A stretch of DNA of 64,000 bases from Phocaeicola coprophilus (GCA_016900015.1 JACJJM010000020.1:1-64000); one strand, 5' to 3'. Shown: positions 8,284-18,516, counted from the first letter of the stretch. Made by a program: numbers and translations. The notes: a model not told the origin generated them from the letters alone.

Positions 8284-8587
8284 CTTGTTTCATCACCCGC
8301 CCGAAGCTTTCGCAACCCTCCGTCACTCCCCGCAACAAAACTCTGAAAACACAACTTTTAAAGGACACGCCAGGCGCAGCCTGCGGCATGACGGAGCGGC
8401 CTCCTTTCCGCGTCTGCACGGAAAGGAGGCCGTCCTCACCTACCCTCTATAGCTACGTTTGCCCCCATCCGACCCAGGAATGCCATTTTTCAAACGAAAA
8501 GACAACAAACAAGCACTCAGACCATCCAACAAACACATTTTACAGCTTTTTTATCTTTAGATTGACTCTTACTTCGGCTTTATTATT
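8284..8587. other. intergenic region with a dispersed repeat
   Basis: Between the SPOR terminator and the ruvX promoter there is no convincing gene. A frame of about 119 codons across it has no family features and runs through the terminator stem and the repeat. It contains repeat copy A2 and otherwise AT-rich sequence. Confidence 0.6.
8391..8456. repeat. CGGAAAGGAGG-type dispersed repeat, copy A2
   Basis: Contains a perfect 13-bp inverted repeat, GGCCTCCTTTCCG (8398-8410) and CGGAAAGGAGGCC (8419-8431), with an 8-base loop, followed by CTACCCTCTA. Same family as the elements near 3.5, 22.9, 27.4, 39.3, 55.4 and 61.4 kb. Confidence 0.8.
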
Positions 8588-8595
8588 TAATTTTG
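8588..8595 (+). promoter_or_regulatory. -7 box for ruvX
   Basis: TAATTTTG ends only 6 bases before the ATG at 8602, so transcription would begin at or next to the start codon and the message may be leaderless. TTGA at about 8562-8565 could be a weak -33 element. Confidence 0.5.
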
Positions 8596-8601
8596 CGCAC
8601 C

Positions 8602-9018
8602 ATGAGTAGAATTGTAGCCATCGATTATGGAAAGAAACGAACGGGGATAGCCGTCAGCGACACGTTGCAACTGATAGCCAACGGACTCACGACTGTACCC
8701 ACGAGCGAACTTTTCAACTTCTTGATAGACTATGTGAAACGTGAACCGGTGGAACGCATCATCGTGGGGCAACCCAAGCAAATGAACTACCAGCCGTCAG
8801 AAAACATGAAGCATATCACGCCTTTCGTGAACAGACTGAAAAAGGCATTGCCCGATATGCCAATCGAGTTTGTCGACGAACGGTTCACATCAGTCCTGGC
8901 CCACCAAGCCATGCTTGAAGGCGGACTGAAGAAGAAAGACCGGCAAAACAAAGCCCTGGTCGACGAAATAAGTGCAACCATCATATTACAATCTTATTTA
9001 GAATCAAAAAGAATATAA
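8602..9018 (+). CDS. ruvX: pre-16S rRNA processing nuclease / Holliday-junction resolvase-like YqgF
   Basis: RNase-H-fold protein needed for 5' processing of 16S rRNA in E. coli and once annotated as a Holliday-junction resolvase. The 138-residue product has IVAIDYGKKRTGIAVSD with the first catalytic Asp, VDERFTSVLA with the catalytic Glu region, and KDRQNKALVDEISATIILQ with the last acidic residue. The ATG at 8602 is chosen over a TTG nine bases upstream because it gives the canonical MSRIVAIDYG start. The def gene follows after 9 bp, so the two are probably one transcript. Confidence 0.95.
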   Translation: MSRIVAIDYGKKRTGIAVSDTLQLIANGLTTVPTSELFNFLIDYVKREPVERIIVGQPKQMNYQPSENMKHITPFVNRLKKALPDMPIEFVDERFTSVLAHQAMLEGGLKKKDRQNKALVDEISATIILQSYLESKRI

Positions 9019-9027
9019 TATACAACC

Positions 9028-9582
9028 ATGATTTTACCTATTTATACATTAGGACAACCGGTCCTAAGAAAAGTAGCCGAAAACATAACTCCAGAGTATC
9101 CCAACCTGAAAGAATTAGTGGAAAACATGTATGAGACCATGAGCAAGGCTGACGGTGTGGGACTGGCCGCACCACAAGTGGGGTTGCCCATACGCCTGTT
9201 TGTCATCGACCTCGACTGCCTGTCAGACGAACTCCCGGAATACAAAGATTTCCGCAAGACATTCATCAATCCGGAGATTATCGAATTCGGCGGTGAGGAA
9301 GAATCCGACGAAGAAGGTTGCTTGAGCCTGCCCGGCATCCACGAAAGCGTAAAGCGCATGAACAAAGTGCACATGAAATACATGGATGAGAATTTTACCG
9401 AACACGACGAATGGATTGGAGGGTATGAAGCACGTGTCGTCCAGCATGAATATGACCACTTGGACGGAAAAGTGTTTATCGACCGCATCTCAACGCTTCG
9501 CCGTCAACTCATCAAAGGAAAGATAAATGCCCTGCTGAAAGGAAAGGCACACTGCAACTACAAAGTGAAAACTCCACGCTAA
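9028..9582 (+). CDS. def: peptide deformylase
   Basis: Metalloenzyme that removes the formyl group from the N-terminal methionine of new proteins. All three signature motifs are present in 184 residues: GVGLAAPQVG (43-52), EGCLSLP (96-102, metal ligand Cys98) and HEYDH (140-144, metal ligands His140 and His144, catalytic Glu141). Nine bases after ruvX, and 39 bases before the TPR gene on the same strand. Confidence 0.97.
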   Translation: MILPIYTLGQPVLRKVAENITPEYPNLKELVENMYETMSKADGVGLAAPQVGLPIRLFVIDLDCLSDELPEYKDFRKTFINPEIIEFGGEEESDEEGCLSLPGIHESVKRMNKVHMKYMDENFTEHDEWIGGYEARVVQHEYDHLDGKVFIDRISTLRRQLIKGKINALLKGKAHCNYKVKTPR

Positions 9583-9621
9583 ACGAAACTCAGAAACACA
9601 ACACTTAGGCCGCAACATTAG

Positions 9622-11667
9622 ATGATACGTAGACTATTCCTTGTTTTACTATACTGTCTTCCCGGTTGGGTCGGTGCACAAATCAATACCGACCGGGTGA
9701 TGGCCATTGCACGAAATGCGTTGTTCTTTGAAGACTACGTATTGTCTATACAATACTTAAACCAAGTCATCAGTGCCAAGCCTTACCTGTACGAGCCTTA
9801 TTTCTTCAGGGGAATCGCCAAGATAAACCTAGAAGACTTCCAAGGCGCGGAAGAAGACTGCACAAAAGCCATCGACCGCAACCCGTTTGTCCCCGGATGC
9901 TACCAGGTGCGCGGCTATGCGCGTATCCGCCAGCAAAACGTCGACGGAGCTATCGAAGACTACACCAAAGCCATCGAATTTGACCCGGAAAACAGTGCTC
10001 TGTGGAACAACCTGGCTCTCTGCCGCATGGAGAAAAAGGACTACGAAGGTGCGAAGAAAGACATCGACAAGCTGATAGCCTTGGCACCACGCGAGTCAAA
10101 TGCCTACCTGATGCGTGCCGACGTCGCCATCCGGCAAAAAGACACGCTCCGCGCCGAACAAGACATCGACAAGGCTATCGAAGTCGATGCCTACAACTCC
10201 ACGGTGTGGTCGGCACGAGGCACATTGCGCCTCCAGCAACAACGCTACCAGGACGCCGAGTCAGACCTGAACCAAGCCATCCATCTGGCAGCAAAGAATG
10301 CTGACAACTACATCAACCGGGCATTGGCACGCTATCACCAAAACAACCTGCGCGGAGCTATGAGCGATTACGACCTGGCCCTGCAAGTCGATCCGAACAA
10401 CTTCATCGGACACTACAACCGCGGATTGCTGCGTGCCTACGTGGGAGATGACAACCGAGCCATCGAAGACTTCAACTTTGTCCTCGAACAAAATCCTGAC
10501 GACATGATGGCCACATTCAACCGGGGGTTGCTGCTGGACAAGACCGGCGACCTGCGAGGTGCCATCAAGGACTACACCACCGTCATCGGGCAATACCCGA
10601 ACTTTATGACCGGATATTACTACCGCGCGGCTGCACGCCGGAAAATCGGAGACAACCGAGGTGCGGAAGCCGACGAATTGGTGTTACTGCGCAATCAGCT
10701 CGACCGTTACAACAACCAGGGGAAAAAGAAACAAGAGACTTCCGACGACGACAAGACACGTAAGAAATCAGATAAAAACATGGAAAACTACGGCAAAATT
10801 GTCGTAGCCGACAGCGATGACAATGCACCGCGCTACAAAAACGAATACCGCGGACGAGTGCAGGACAAGAACGTCCACATCGAATACCAACCCATGTATG
10901 CACTGACTTACTACGAAAAAGAAGACGGCATGCGCCGCACAATACATTATTATAAATATATCGACGAACTCAATCACGACCCGTTGTTCTCCAAGCCTCT
11001 GCTGATTACCAACCACGAAGCCCCATTGACCCAAGAGCAGGCGGACGACCATTTCAAATGGATAGACGACCACACCGTGGAGTCAGCGAAGGACGACAAG
11101 ACAATGGCCAAACTGCGTTTCTTGCGTGGACTGGACTTCTACCTGGTGCAAGACTTCGAAAACGCCATCAATGACTACACTACCTCCATCATGGCTGACG
11201 GCACATTCATGCCGGCCTATTTCGACCGTGCCATCGCACGCTACAAGCAGTTGGAATACCAAAAGGCTGAATCTCGCATGGACAACGAGCGTGTCCAAGC
11301 ACCCCAAACAGCTATGCCGACTTCTCCCGCACCTACGACAGTGACCATCGCGGTGAAGAATGCAGACTACGAGTTAGTGAAAAACGATTTGGACCAAGTC
11401 ATCAAGCTGGCTCCCGACTTCGCATACGCCTACTACAACCGTGCCAACCTGTTCGCCATGCTAGGAGACTACCATGCAGCCATTGTGGACTACAACAAAG
11501 TGCTGGAACTGGATGCCAACTTCGCAGATGCCTATTACAACCGCGGACTTACCTATATATATTTAGGCAACAACAAACAAGGCATTGCCGACTTAAGCAA
11601 AGCCGGAGAATTGGGCATCTTCTCAGCCTACAATGTAATTAAGCGATTCTCCACGCAGAGAAACTAA
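9622..11667 (+). CDS. secreted tetratricopeptide-repeat protein
   Basis: A 681-residue protein with a signal peptide (about residues 1-20, ending GWVGAQ) and two blocks of TPR units. The first block covers about residues 20-350 with regular 34-residue spacing (for example YFFRGIAKINLEDFQGAEED); the second covers about 490-670. A charged, lysine-rich linker (KKKQETSDDDKTRKKSDKN) and a tyrosine-rich stretch without repeats separate them. TPR proteins act as scaffolds, so the role here is protein-protein interaction in the periplasm or at the outer membrane; the partner is unknown. Its place between def and thrS is common in Bacteroides relatives. Confidence 0.88.
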   Translation: MIRRLFLVLLYCLPGWVGAQINTDRVMAIARNALFFEDYVLSIQYLNQVISAKPYLYEPYFFRGIAKINLEDFQGAEEDCTKAIDRNPFVPGCYQVRGYARIRQQNVDGAIEDYTKAIEFDPENSALWNNLALCRMEKKDYEGAKKDIDKLIALAPRESNAYLMRADVAIRQKDTLRAEQDIDKAIEVDAYNSTVWSARGTLRLQQQRYQDAESDLNQAIHLAAKNADNYINRALARYHQNNLRGAMSDYDLALQVDPNNFIGHYNRGLLRAYVGDDNRAIEDFNFVLEQNPDDMMATFNRGLLLDKTGDLRGAIKDYTTVIGQYPNFMTGYYYRAAARRKIGDNRGAEADELVLLRNQLDRYNNQGKKKQETSDDDKTRKKSDKNMENYGKIVVADSDDNAPRYKNEYRGRVQDKNVHIEYQPMYALTYYEKEDGMRRTIHYYKYIDELNHDPLFSKPLLITNHEAPLTQEQADDHFKWIDDHTVESAKDDKTMAKLRFLRGLDFYLVQDFENAINDYTTSIMADGTFMPAYFDRAIARYKQLEYQKAESRMDNERVQAPQTAMPTSPAPTTVTIAVKNADYELVKNDLDQVIKLAPDFAYAYYNRANLFAMLGDYHAAIVDYNKVLELDANFADAYYNRGLTYIYLGNNKQGIADLSKAGELGIFSAYNVIKRFSTQRN

Positions 11668-11707
11668 CATTTTTAAGAAAAAGAGGACAATCTCGCAAAT
11701 AAATGGT

Positions 11708-11715
11708 TAATTTTG
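11708..11715 (+). promoter_or_regulatory. -7 box for thrS
   Basis: TAATTTTG, 37 bases upstream of the thrS start. No clear -33 box. Confidence 0.5.
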
Positions 11716-11751
11716 TGCTCGTAATATAAAATGAATGTAATACGTTGAACT

Positions 11752-13692
11752 ATGATAAAGATAACTTTTCCTGATGGTTCCGTTCGTGAATACAACGAAG
11801 GGGTAACCGGCTTGCAAATAGCAGAAAGTATAAGCCCGCGACTGGCTCAGGACGTGTTGGCTTGTGGTGTTAATGGAGAGACTTACGACTTGTCACGCCC
11901 TATCAGCAATGATGCTTCCATCGTGCTCTACAAATGGGATGACGAACAAGGAAAACATGCTTTCTGGCACACAAGCGCGCACTTGTTGGCTGAAGCCTTG
12001 CAGGAACTTTATCCAGGCATCCAGTTTGGCATTGGCCCGGCCATCGAAAACGGCTTCTATTATGACGTAGACCCGGGAGAGGCTGTCATCAAGGAATCGG
12101 ACCTGCCGGCCATCGAAGCCAAGATGATGGAACTTGCAGCCAAAAAAGAAGCATTGGTACGCCGCGACATCGCCAAAGCTGACGCGCTCAAGATGTTTGG
12201 AGAAAGAGGAGAAACCTACAAATGCGAGCTAATCTCCGAACTCGAAGACGGCCATATCACCACCTATACACAAGGAGCATTCACCGACCTTTGTCGTGGC
12301 CCGCACTTGATGTCGACAGCCCCCATCAAAGCCATCAAGCTGCTGTCCGTAGCCGGTGCTTACTGGAGAGGACACGAAGACCGCAAGCAGCTGACCCGTA
12401 TCTACGGTATCACGTTCCCGAAAAAGAAGATGCTGGACGAATACCTGACGATGCTCGAAGAAGCCAAGAAACGCGACCACCGGAAAATCGGCAAGGAGAT
12501 GGAGTTGTTCATGTTCTCCGACACCGTAGGCAAAGGCCTTCCCATGTGGTTGCCGAAAGGCACCGCGTTGCGCCTGCGCCTGCAAGAGTTCCTGCGCCGC
12601 ATCCAGTCACGCTACGACTACCAGGAAGTCATGTGTCCGCCCATCGGCAACAAGTTGCTGTATGTGACTTCAGGACACTATGCAAAATATGGCAAAGATT
12701 CATTCCAGCCCATCCATACGCCGGAAGAAGGGGAAGAATATTTCCTGAAACCGATGAACTGCCCCCATCACTGCATGATTTACAAGAACTCTCCTCACTC
12801 ATACAAAGACCTGCCTCTGCGCATTGCAGAATTCGGCACAGTCTGCCGTTATGAACAGAGCGGCGAGCTACACGGATTGACCCGTGTGCGCAGCTTTACG
12901 CAAGACGATGCACACATCTTCTGCCGCCCAGACCAAGTGAAGGATGAATTCCTCCGCGTGATGGACATCATCTCCATCGTGTTCAAATCAATGAACTTCG
13001 AAAACTTCGAAGCTCAAATCTCCCTGCGCGACAAGGTGAACCGCGAGAAATATATCGGTAGCGATGAGAACTGGGAGAAAGCCGAACAAGCCATCGTGGA
13101 AGCCTGCAAGGAAAAAGGCTTGCCCGCAAAAGTGGAATACGGCGAAGCCGCATTCTACGGCCCGAAGCTCGACTTCATGGTAAAAGACGCCATCGGCCGA
13201 CGCTGGCAGTTGGGAACCATCCAAGTGGACTACAACCTGCCCGAACGTTTCCAACTCGAATACATGGGTTCAGACAATCAGAAGCACCGCCCGGTAATGA
13301 TACACCGCGCTCCGTTCGGTTCTATGGAACGCTTTGTAGCCGTGCTGATCGAACACACGGCCGGAAAGTTCCCCTTGTGGCTGACCCCCGACCAAGTGGC
13401 CATCCTGCCCATCTCTGAAAAGTATAATGACTATGCAGAACAAGTGAAGGCTTACTTGAAAGCCCACGATGTCCGCGCGTTAGTCGACGACCGCAACGAA
13501 AAGATTGGGCGTAAAATCCGTGACAATGAAATGAAACGCATCCCCTACATGCTGATTGTCGGTGAAAAAGAAATGGAAAATGGAGAAGTCTCCGTACGTA
13601 AACAAGGCGAAGGAGACAAAGGCGCGATGAAATACGAAGAATTTGCAAAGATTTTGAACGAAGAAGTTCAGAATATGATAAATAAGTACTAA
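11752..13692 (+). CDS. thrS: threonyl-tRNA synthetase
   Basis: Charges tRNA-Thr with threonine. The 646-residue product shows, in order: TGS domain (1-62); editing domain with [11 protein letters not shown] and the second zinc-like motif region; catalytic class II core with [11 protein letters not shown], in which Cys337 is the expected zinc ligand that selects threonine; [17 protein letters not shown] (motif 2 region); and a C-terminal anticodon-binding domain from about residue 535 ([19 protein letters not shown]). Full length with no defects. It is followed by a terminator-like hairpin and then infC, the usual neighbour. Confidence 0.98.
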   Translation: MIKITFPDGSVREYNEGVTGLQIAESISPRLAQDVLACGVNGETYDLSRPISNDASIVLYKWDDEQGKHAFWHTSAHLLAEALQELYPGIQFGIGPAIENGFYYDVDPGEAVIKESDLPAIEAKMMELAAKKEALVRRDIAKADALKMFGERGETYKCELISELEDGHITTYTQGAFTDLCRGPHLMSTAPIKAIKLLSVAGAYWRGHEDRKQLTRIYGITFPKKKMLDEYLTMLEEAKKRDHRKIGKEMELFMFSDTVGKGLPMWLPKGTALRLRLQEFLRRIQSRYDYQEVMCPPIGNKLLYVTSGHYAKYGKDSFQPIHTPEEGEEYFLKPMNCPHHCMIYKNSPHSYKDLPLRIAEFGTVCRYEQSGELHGLTRVRSFTQDDAHIFCRPDQVKDEFLRVMDIISIVFKSMNFENFEAQISLRDKVNREKYIGSDENWEKAEQAIVEACKEKGLPAKVEYGEAAFYGPKLDFMVKDAIGRRWQLGTIQVDYNLPERFQLEYMGSDNQKHRPVMIHRAPFGSMERFVAVLIEHTAGKFPLWLTPDQVAILPISEKYNDYAEQVKAYLKAHDVRALVDDRNEKIGRKIRDNEMKRIPYMLIVGEKEMENGEVSVRKQGEGDKGAMKYEEFAKILNEEVQNMINKY

Positions 13693-13698
13693 ATTTGC

Positions 13699-13755
13699 AG
13701 CCGTTTGCAGGAATTTACTCAGTGACAGACTGGAAATCCTCGCAAACGGCTTTTT
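13699..13755 (+). terminator. hairpin between thrS and infC
   Basis: Arms AGCCGTTTGC (13699-13708) and GCAAACGGCT (13742-13751) pair perfectly and are followed by TTTTTG. It begins 7 bp after the thrS stop and probably terminates or attenuates, so infC may have its own promoter within the next 50 bases. Confidence 0.75.
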
Positions 13756-13807
13756 GATAAAGAAACCTATTACTAACTAAAAACAAACAGGAAGAAGAAA
13801 TTTTTGA

Positions 13808-14404
13808 ATGAAGAATGACAATTTGAAAGGGCAACACCGAATTAATGAACAAATTCGTGCCAAAGAAGTCCGCATCGTGGGCGATAACATTGAATCAGCC
13901 GTGTATCCTATTGCGCAAGCTCTGAAACTGGCAGAGGAACATGAATGTGATTTAGTTGAAATCTCACCCAATGCAGTTCCTCCTGTTTGTCGTTTAATCG
14001 ATTATTCGAAGTTTCTTTATCAATTAAAGAAACGTCAGAAGGAACAAAAGGCAAAACAAGTAAAAGTCAACGTAAAAGAAATCCGCTTCGGACCTCAAAC
14101 AGATGACCATGATTACAACTTCAAGTTGAAACATGCCATCGGCTTCCTCCAGGACGGAGATAAAGTAAAAGCTTATGTTTTCTTTAAAGGACGTTCCATC
14201 CTGTTCAAAGAACAAGGAGAAGTCCTGCTCCTGCGTTTTGCCAATGATCTGGAAGACTATGCGAAAGTGGAACAAATGCCATTGCTGGAAGGGAAACGAA
14301 TGACCATTTCCTTAGCACCCAAAAAGGCTGGTTCACCCAAAAAGGCACCACAGCAACAAGCCAAACAAGCAGTTCCTCAACCTGAAGCGAAAGCCGAAGA
14401 ATAA
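13808..14404 (+). CDS. infC: translation initiation factor IF-3
   Basis: Binds the 30S subunit, prevents premature joining of 50S and checks the initiator tRNA. The 198-residue protein starts [20 protein letters not shown], with the usual N-domain, the linker [19 protein letters not shown] and the C-domain [19 protein letters not shown] low-complexity tail of about 25 residues rich in Gln, Ala, Pro and Lys is longer than in E. coli IF-3 and common in Bacteroidetes. A normal ATG start is used, unlike the AUU that autoregulates infC in enterics. Confidence 0.97.
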   Translation: MKNDNLKGQHRINEQIRAKEVRIVGDNIESAVYPIAQALKLAEEHECDLVEISPNAVPPVCRLIDYSKFLYQLKKRQKEQKAKQVKVNVKEIRFGPQTDDHDYNFKLKHAIGFLQDGDKVKAYVFFKGRSILFKEQGEVLLLRFANDLEDYAKVEQMPLLEGKRMTISLAPKKAGSPKKAPQQQAKQAVPQPEAKAEE

Positions 14405-14476
14405 AAATCATACGTGCGTAACGCCAGTAGGTATAGTGCGTTGCCACATTTAATTAATAATTAAAAACTTAATAAG

Positions 14477-14674
14477 ATGCCAAAGATTAAAACTAATTCC
14501 GGTTCTAAAAAAAGATTCACTCTTACCGGAACAGGAAAAATCAAGAGAAAACATGCTTATCACAGCCACATCTTGACGAAGAAAACTAAAAAGCAAAAGA
14601 AGAACCTGGTACACGTTGGCTTGGTACACAAAGCTAATCAGGATTCAGTAAAATCACTTTTAGCAATGAAGTAA
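14477..14674 (+). CDS. rpmI: 50S ribosomal protein L35
   Basis: A 65-residue basic ribosomal protein with the expected [20 protein letters not shown] opening and [20 protein letters not shown] core. It lies 72 bp after infC and 102 bp before rplT, the conserved infC-rpmI-rplT order. Confidence 0.98.
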   Translation: MPKIKTNSGSKKRFTLTGTGKIKRKHAYHSHILTKKTKKQKKNLVHVGLVHKANQDSVKSLLAMK

Positions 14675-14776
14675 TTCTTCGAATACAAGAAACAATTTTT
14701 ATTAACCGAATGCTTTAGCCCGAAGTTCGTTAGTTGTAAGTAACTGCGACGCTAACATTCAAAAACGATTAAAACT

Positions 14777-15127
14777 ATGCCAAGATCAGTAAATCATGTT
14801 GCTTCTAAAGCAAAAAGAAAGAAAATTTTAGGTCTTACCAAAGGTTATTTTGGTGCGAGAAAGAATGTCTGGACCGTTGCCAAAAACACTTGGGAAAAAG
14901 GTTTGACTTATGCTTACCGTGACCGCAAAAACAAAAAACGTAACTTCCGCGCACTGTGGATTCAACGTATCAATGCTGCTGCACGTTTGGAAGGTATGTC
15001 TTATTCCAAGTTGATGGGTGCTCTGCACAAAGCCGGCATCGAAATCAACCGCAAAGTATTGGCTGATTTAGCAATGAATCACCCCGAAGCATTCAAGGCT
15101 GTTGTTGAAAGAGCCAAGAACGCATAA
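14777..15127 (+). CDS. rplT: 50S ribosomal protein L20
   Basis: A 116-residue assembly protein of the large subunit. The [20 protein letters not shown] basic tail and the globular [20 protein letters not shown] region are typical. In other bacteria L20 represses this operon by binding its own mRNA. The 102-base gap upstream contains an imperfect GTTAG/CTAAC pairing that could take part, but no L20 site can be asserted. A terminator follows. Confidence 0.98.
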   Translation: MPRSVNHVASKAKRKKILGLTKGYFGARKNVWTVAKNTWEKGLTYAYRDRKNKKRNFRALWIQRINAAARLEGMSYSKLMGALHKAGIEINRKVLADLAMNHPEAFKAVVERAKNA

Positions 15128-15160
15128 ACCTCAGGCTTAATTTTACAGCAAATCTCATAG

Positions 15161-15193
15161 AAAGAGTATACCGACTGCGGTATACTCTTTTTT
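15161..15193 (+). terminator. intrinsic terminator after rplT
   Basis: AAAGAGTATACCG (15161-15173) pairs with CGGTATACTCTTT (15178-15190) around a 4-base loop, followed by further T residues. The stem is perfect over 13 bp. Confidence 0.92.
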
Positions 15194-15632
15194 ATGCTTC
15201 TTTCTCACATCACAGAACAACGATTGTTCACACAACGGAAAGAAAAAATACAATAAGCAAATACTTTATCCATATCCTCACGCTATAATCGCAGTCATGG
15301 TGCTTCCATAATCGCGAAAATGAAGGTCTCATGATCGCGATTCACTCCACCTCATATTCGCGATTATGAAAGTAAGTGAATCGCGATTGTCAGGGCATCA
15401 TATCAAGTCTGTATAATCAAGCTGAAAAACAAGATATTATAGCAGCACAAACAGAGCGTTCTATAAAAATCAGAATGCAAGAAGCAGGCAAAAAGCCTTT
15501 TCATCCAGACTCCCTATCAAACGAAAAAAGTACAAGATCCCATCCCTAAGAAGCATAACTCCAGCTCCAAATAAAAATGACGGATATGTGTTATTTATTA
15601 TAAATATATTCTACACCTTACCCTTTTTGTCG
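15194..15632. other. AT-rich intergenic region with a repeat
   Basis: About 440 bases without a convincing gene between the rplT terminator and the mltG promoter. The only structure seen is the ATCGCGA-type repeat at 15284-15392. Confidence 0.6.
15284..15392. repeat. ATCGCGAT-type inverted repeat, copy D1
   Basis: Contains four ATCGCGA/TCGCGAT units, including CATGATCGCGATTCACTC and GTGAATCGCGATTGTCAG. These strings recur with few changes at 58.66-58.76 kb, so the two are copies of one dispersed element. Confidence 0.75.
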
Positions 15633-15640
15633 TACTTTTG
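15633..15640 (+). promoter_or_regulatory. -7 box for mltG
   Basis: TACTTTTG, 22 bases upstream of the start codon, so the leader is very short. No clear -33 box. Confidence 0.5.
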
Positions 15641-15661
15641 CGAAAACTAAATAACGACTGA

Positions 15662-16690
15662 ATGAAACACAAGAAACTATTGCTTTATAGCTTATTGACG
15701 TTTTTCATATTCGCATTTGCGGCTGGAAGTACAGCCTATTATCTTTTCTTTAGCAAAACATTCAGACTAACCGATACCACTTATATCTATATTCATCCCG
15801 GCGATTCGATAGAGACCGTCTGCCACCAGTTGTCCCAACAAGCACACCCGTCCACCCTCACCGGAATACAATGGCTGGCAACTTTCTATGACTACGACAA
15901 ACATATTCGCAGCGGACGTTATGCCGTCCGACCTGACGACAACGCATTCAAATTGATCCGTCGTCTAGCAAGCGGACAACAGACACCCGTCAATCTCATC
16001 ATTCCAAGCGTACGGACAATAGACAAACTGTCCACAGCCGTTTCGTCACGCATCATGCTCGACTCGGCTACCGTGGCATCAGCACTTACCGACTCCCTCA
16101 CTTGTGCACGGCTGGGATATACCCCGCAGACCATCGCTTGCCTGTTTATCCCCAACACCTACGAAGTGTATTGGGACATGACACTCGACCAATTCCTGGC
16201 CCGCATGACGAAAGAAAAAGACCGTTTCTGGAATGACGAACGACGGCAAAAAGCCAAAGACATCGGTCTGACACCGGAAGAAGTCGTGACACTGGCTTCG
16301 ATTGTGGACGAAGAGACTGCCAAAAATGATGAAAAACCCATCATAGCCGGACTCTATATGAACCGCTTGAAGCGCGGAATGCTCCTGCAAGCTGACCCGA
16401 CCGTGAAATTCGCATGCGGAGACTTCGGGCTGCAACGCATCCTGCATAAACATCTGGCTGTGGACTCTCCCTATAACACCTATCTGCATGCCGGACTGCC
16501 TCCAGGCCCGATACGCATACCATCCATCGCCGGCATAGAAAGCGTACTGAACTATGCCCGCCACGACTATCTGTACATGTGCGCCAAAGAAGACTTCTCC
16601 GGGCGGCATAACTTCGCAGCAACCCTGCGCGAACACCAAAACAACGCACTCCGTTACCAACGCGAATTAAACCGAAGAAAAATCTACTAA
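15662..16690 (+). CDS. mltG: endolytic peptidoglycan transglycosylase MltG
   Basis: Inner-membrane enzyme that cuts nascent glycan strands and sets their length. The 342-residue protein has one N-terminal membrane helix (about 7-28) and a LysM-like subdomain, then the YceG catalytic domain. The motif LASIVDEETAKNDEKPIIAG carries the catalytic glutamate at about residue 217-218, and AGLPPGPIRIPSIAGIESVL is the other family signature. Probably co-transcribed with the MutS-like gene 12 bp downstream. Confidence 0.96.
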   Translation: MKHKKLLLYSLLTFFIFAFAAGSTAYYLFFSKTFRLTDTTYIYIHPGDSIETVCHQLSQQAHPSTLTGIQWLATFYDYDKHIRSGRYAVRPDDNAFKLIRRLASGQQTPVNLIIPSVRTIDKLSTAVSSRIMLDSATVASALTDSLTCARLGYTPQTIACLFIPNTYEVYWDMTLDQFLARMTKEKDRFWNDERRQKAKDIGLTPEEVVTLASIVDEETAKNDEKPIIAGLYMNRLKRGMLLQADPTVKFACGDFGLQRILHKHLAVDSPYNTYLHAGLPPGPIRIPSIAGIESVLNYARHDYLYMCAKEDFSGRHNFAATLREHQNNALRYQRELNRRKIY

Positions 16691-16702
16691 TATCACAGAA
16701 AC

Positions 16703-18505
16703 ATGCAGACCATCATTGAACGTTATCAACAACGCATTGACGAATACAAACATAAACTTTCCCGCATCCAACAACGCATCTACCGCATAGGCACCATCCG
16801 ACTGCTTCTGTTTGTCGCAGGTGTGGCCGGAGCCATCTACTTCCGCCATGAAGGCTGGACTGTGGTACTGCCCATCATCCTGGTGTGTCTCATCCCGTTT
16901 CTGATACTAATGAAGGTACACGACCGATTGTTTTATGCAAAAGACTTCATTCATAAACTAATAGAAATCAATGAAAACGAACTGGCTGCCATCGACTACC
17001 GGACGGACTGCTTCGACGGAGGAAAGGATTTTCAAGACCCAAGCCACGCTTATTCCTACGACTTGGACTTGTTTGGCGAACGTTCGCTGTTCCAGTACAC
17101 CAATCGCACATCGACCTACTTCGGGCGCAAACGCCTGGCCGAATGGTTCACCTGCCCGCTGGATAAGAAAGACGCCATCGAACGCCGCCAGGAAGCTGTC
17201 CGCGAACTGACTCCGCAACTTGATTTCCGCCAAGAATTCGAAGCCACCGGCATGGTCTATAAAGGAAAACTGTCTGACGGAGAAAACCTCCTGCGCTGGG
17301 CACAGGCCGGGACAGAGTTCCGTCACAGCCGCCTGTTCCGGTTCTTCTGCATTTTCTTTCCCGGACTGAACCTCCTGTTCCTGGCCTTGGGCATCGCCGA
17401 CATCCTGTCGTTCAACTGGCTCACAGGGTCATTCATCCTCTGCCTGCTCGTCAGCATCGGACTGCAAAAGAAAATCACACTCTTCCAAATATCTTATGAA
17501 GACAAACTGGCCATCCTCGGCAGCTACATCCGCCAGATGAAACTGATGGAGACACTCCACCCCGAAAGCGAAGTGCTGAAAGCCTGCTGCATGCGCCTCA
17601 ACAATGGCAAGGAACCGGCTTCAACAGCCATCGCACAGCTGTCGAAAGAAATGAATGCCCTGAACCAGCGAAACAACATCCTGGCCTACATTGTGCTGAA
17701 TGGTTTCCTGTTCTGGGAAGTGCGTCAAGTGATGCGTATCGAACAGTGGAAGGAACGCCATGCAGCCAGCCTGCCCACCTGGCTTGACGCCATAGGCGAA
17801 ATGGACGCCCTCTGTTCGCTCGCCACCTTTGCCTACAATCATCCGGACTACACCTGGCCTGTCCCCACCGAACAGCCATTCACCTTTTGCGCAGACCGGA
17901 TGGGACATCCGCTCATCCACCGCGACCGCTGCGTGCGCAACGGCATCCGCATGGAAAAACGTCCTTATTTCATTATCATCACCGGCGCAAACATGGCCGG
18001 AAAGAGCACCTACCTGCGCACTGTGGGCGTGAACTATCTGCTTGCCAGCATCGGCGCACCGGTCTGTGCCGACCGCATGACATTCTATCCGGCACACATG
18101 GTCACCAGTCTGCGCACGACCGATTCGCTCAACGACAACGAATCCTACTTCTTCGCCGAGCTGAAACGCCTGAAAGAAATCATCGACCGCCTGAACACCG
18201 GCGAAGAACTCTTCATCATCCTTGACGAAATCCTGAAAGGAACCAACTCGGTGGACAAACAGAAGGGTTCTCTGTCACTCATCAAGCAATTCATCCACCT
18301 GCAAGCCAACGGCATCATAGCCACACACGACCTGCAACTGGGCAGCCTGGCCGACCTCTATCCGGACAATATCCGCAACTATCGCTTCGAGGCCACCATT
18401 GCCAACAACGAACTGACCTTCTCCTACCACATGCAGGAAGGAGTGGCACAAAACATGAATGCTTGTTTCTTAATGAAGAAAATGGGTATATTCGTAGAAG
18501 ATTGA
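16703..18505 (+). CDS. membrane-anchored MutS-like ATPase
   Basis: A 600-residue protein whose C-terminal 200 residues form a MutS-type ATPase: Walker A GANMAGKST (residues 428-436), Walker B FIILDEILKGTN with D508 and E509, and IIATHD. The N-terminal mismatch-recognition domain of true MutS is missing. Instead there are two pairs of likely membrane helices, near residues 32-70 and 210-255, with a helical middle like MutS domain III. This architecture is common in Bacteroidetes and normally annotated as a MutS-family protein; its role is not established and ordinary mismatch repair is unlikely. It follows mltG by 12 bp and precedes a secreted protein gene by 11 bp. Confidence 0.88.
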   Translation: MQTIIERYQQRIDEYKHKLSRIQQRIYRIGTIRLLLFVAGVAGAIYFRHEGWTVVLPIILVCLIPFLILMKVHDRLFYAKDFIHKLIEINENELAAIDYRTDCFDGGKDFQDPSHAYSYDLDLFGERSLFQYTNRTSTYFGRKRLAEWFTCPLDKKDAIERRQEAVRELTPQLDFRQEFEATGMVYKGKLSDGENLLRWAQAGTEFRHSRLFRFFCIFFPGLNLLFLALGIADILSFNWLTGSFILCLLVSIGLQKKITLFQISYEDKLAILGSYIRQMKLMETLHPESEVLKACCMRLNNGKEPASTAIAQLSKEMNALNQRNNILAYIVLNGFLFWEVRQVMRIEQWKERHAASLPTWLDAIGEMDALCSLATFAYNHPDYTWPVPTEQPFTFCADRMGHPLIHRDRCVRNGIRMEKRPYFIIITGANMAGKSTYLRTVGVNYLLASIGAPVCADRMTFYPAHMVTSLRTTDSLNDNESYFFAELKRLKEIIDRLNTGEELFIILDEILKGTNSVDKQKGSLSLIKQFIHLQANGIIATHDLQLGSLADLYPDNIRNYRFEATIANNELTFSYHMQEGVAQNMNACFLMKKMGIFVED

Positions 18506-18516
18506 CCGCAAAGCTT

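Noticed and set aside
8250-8609. 119-codon frame before ruvX
   Set aside because: Crosses a terminator stem, repeat A2 and the ruvX promoter.
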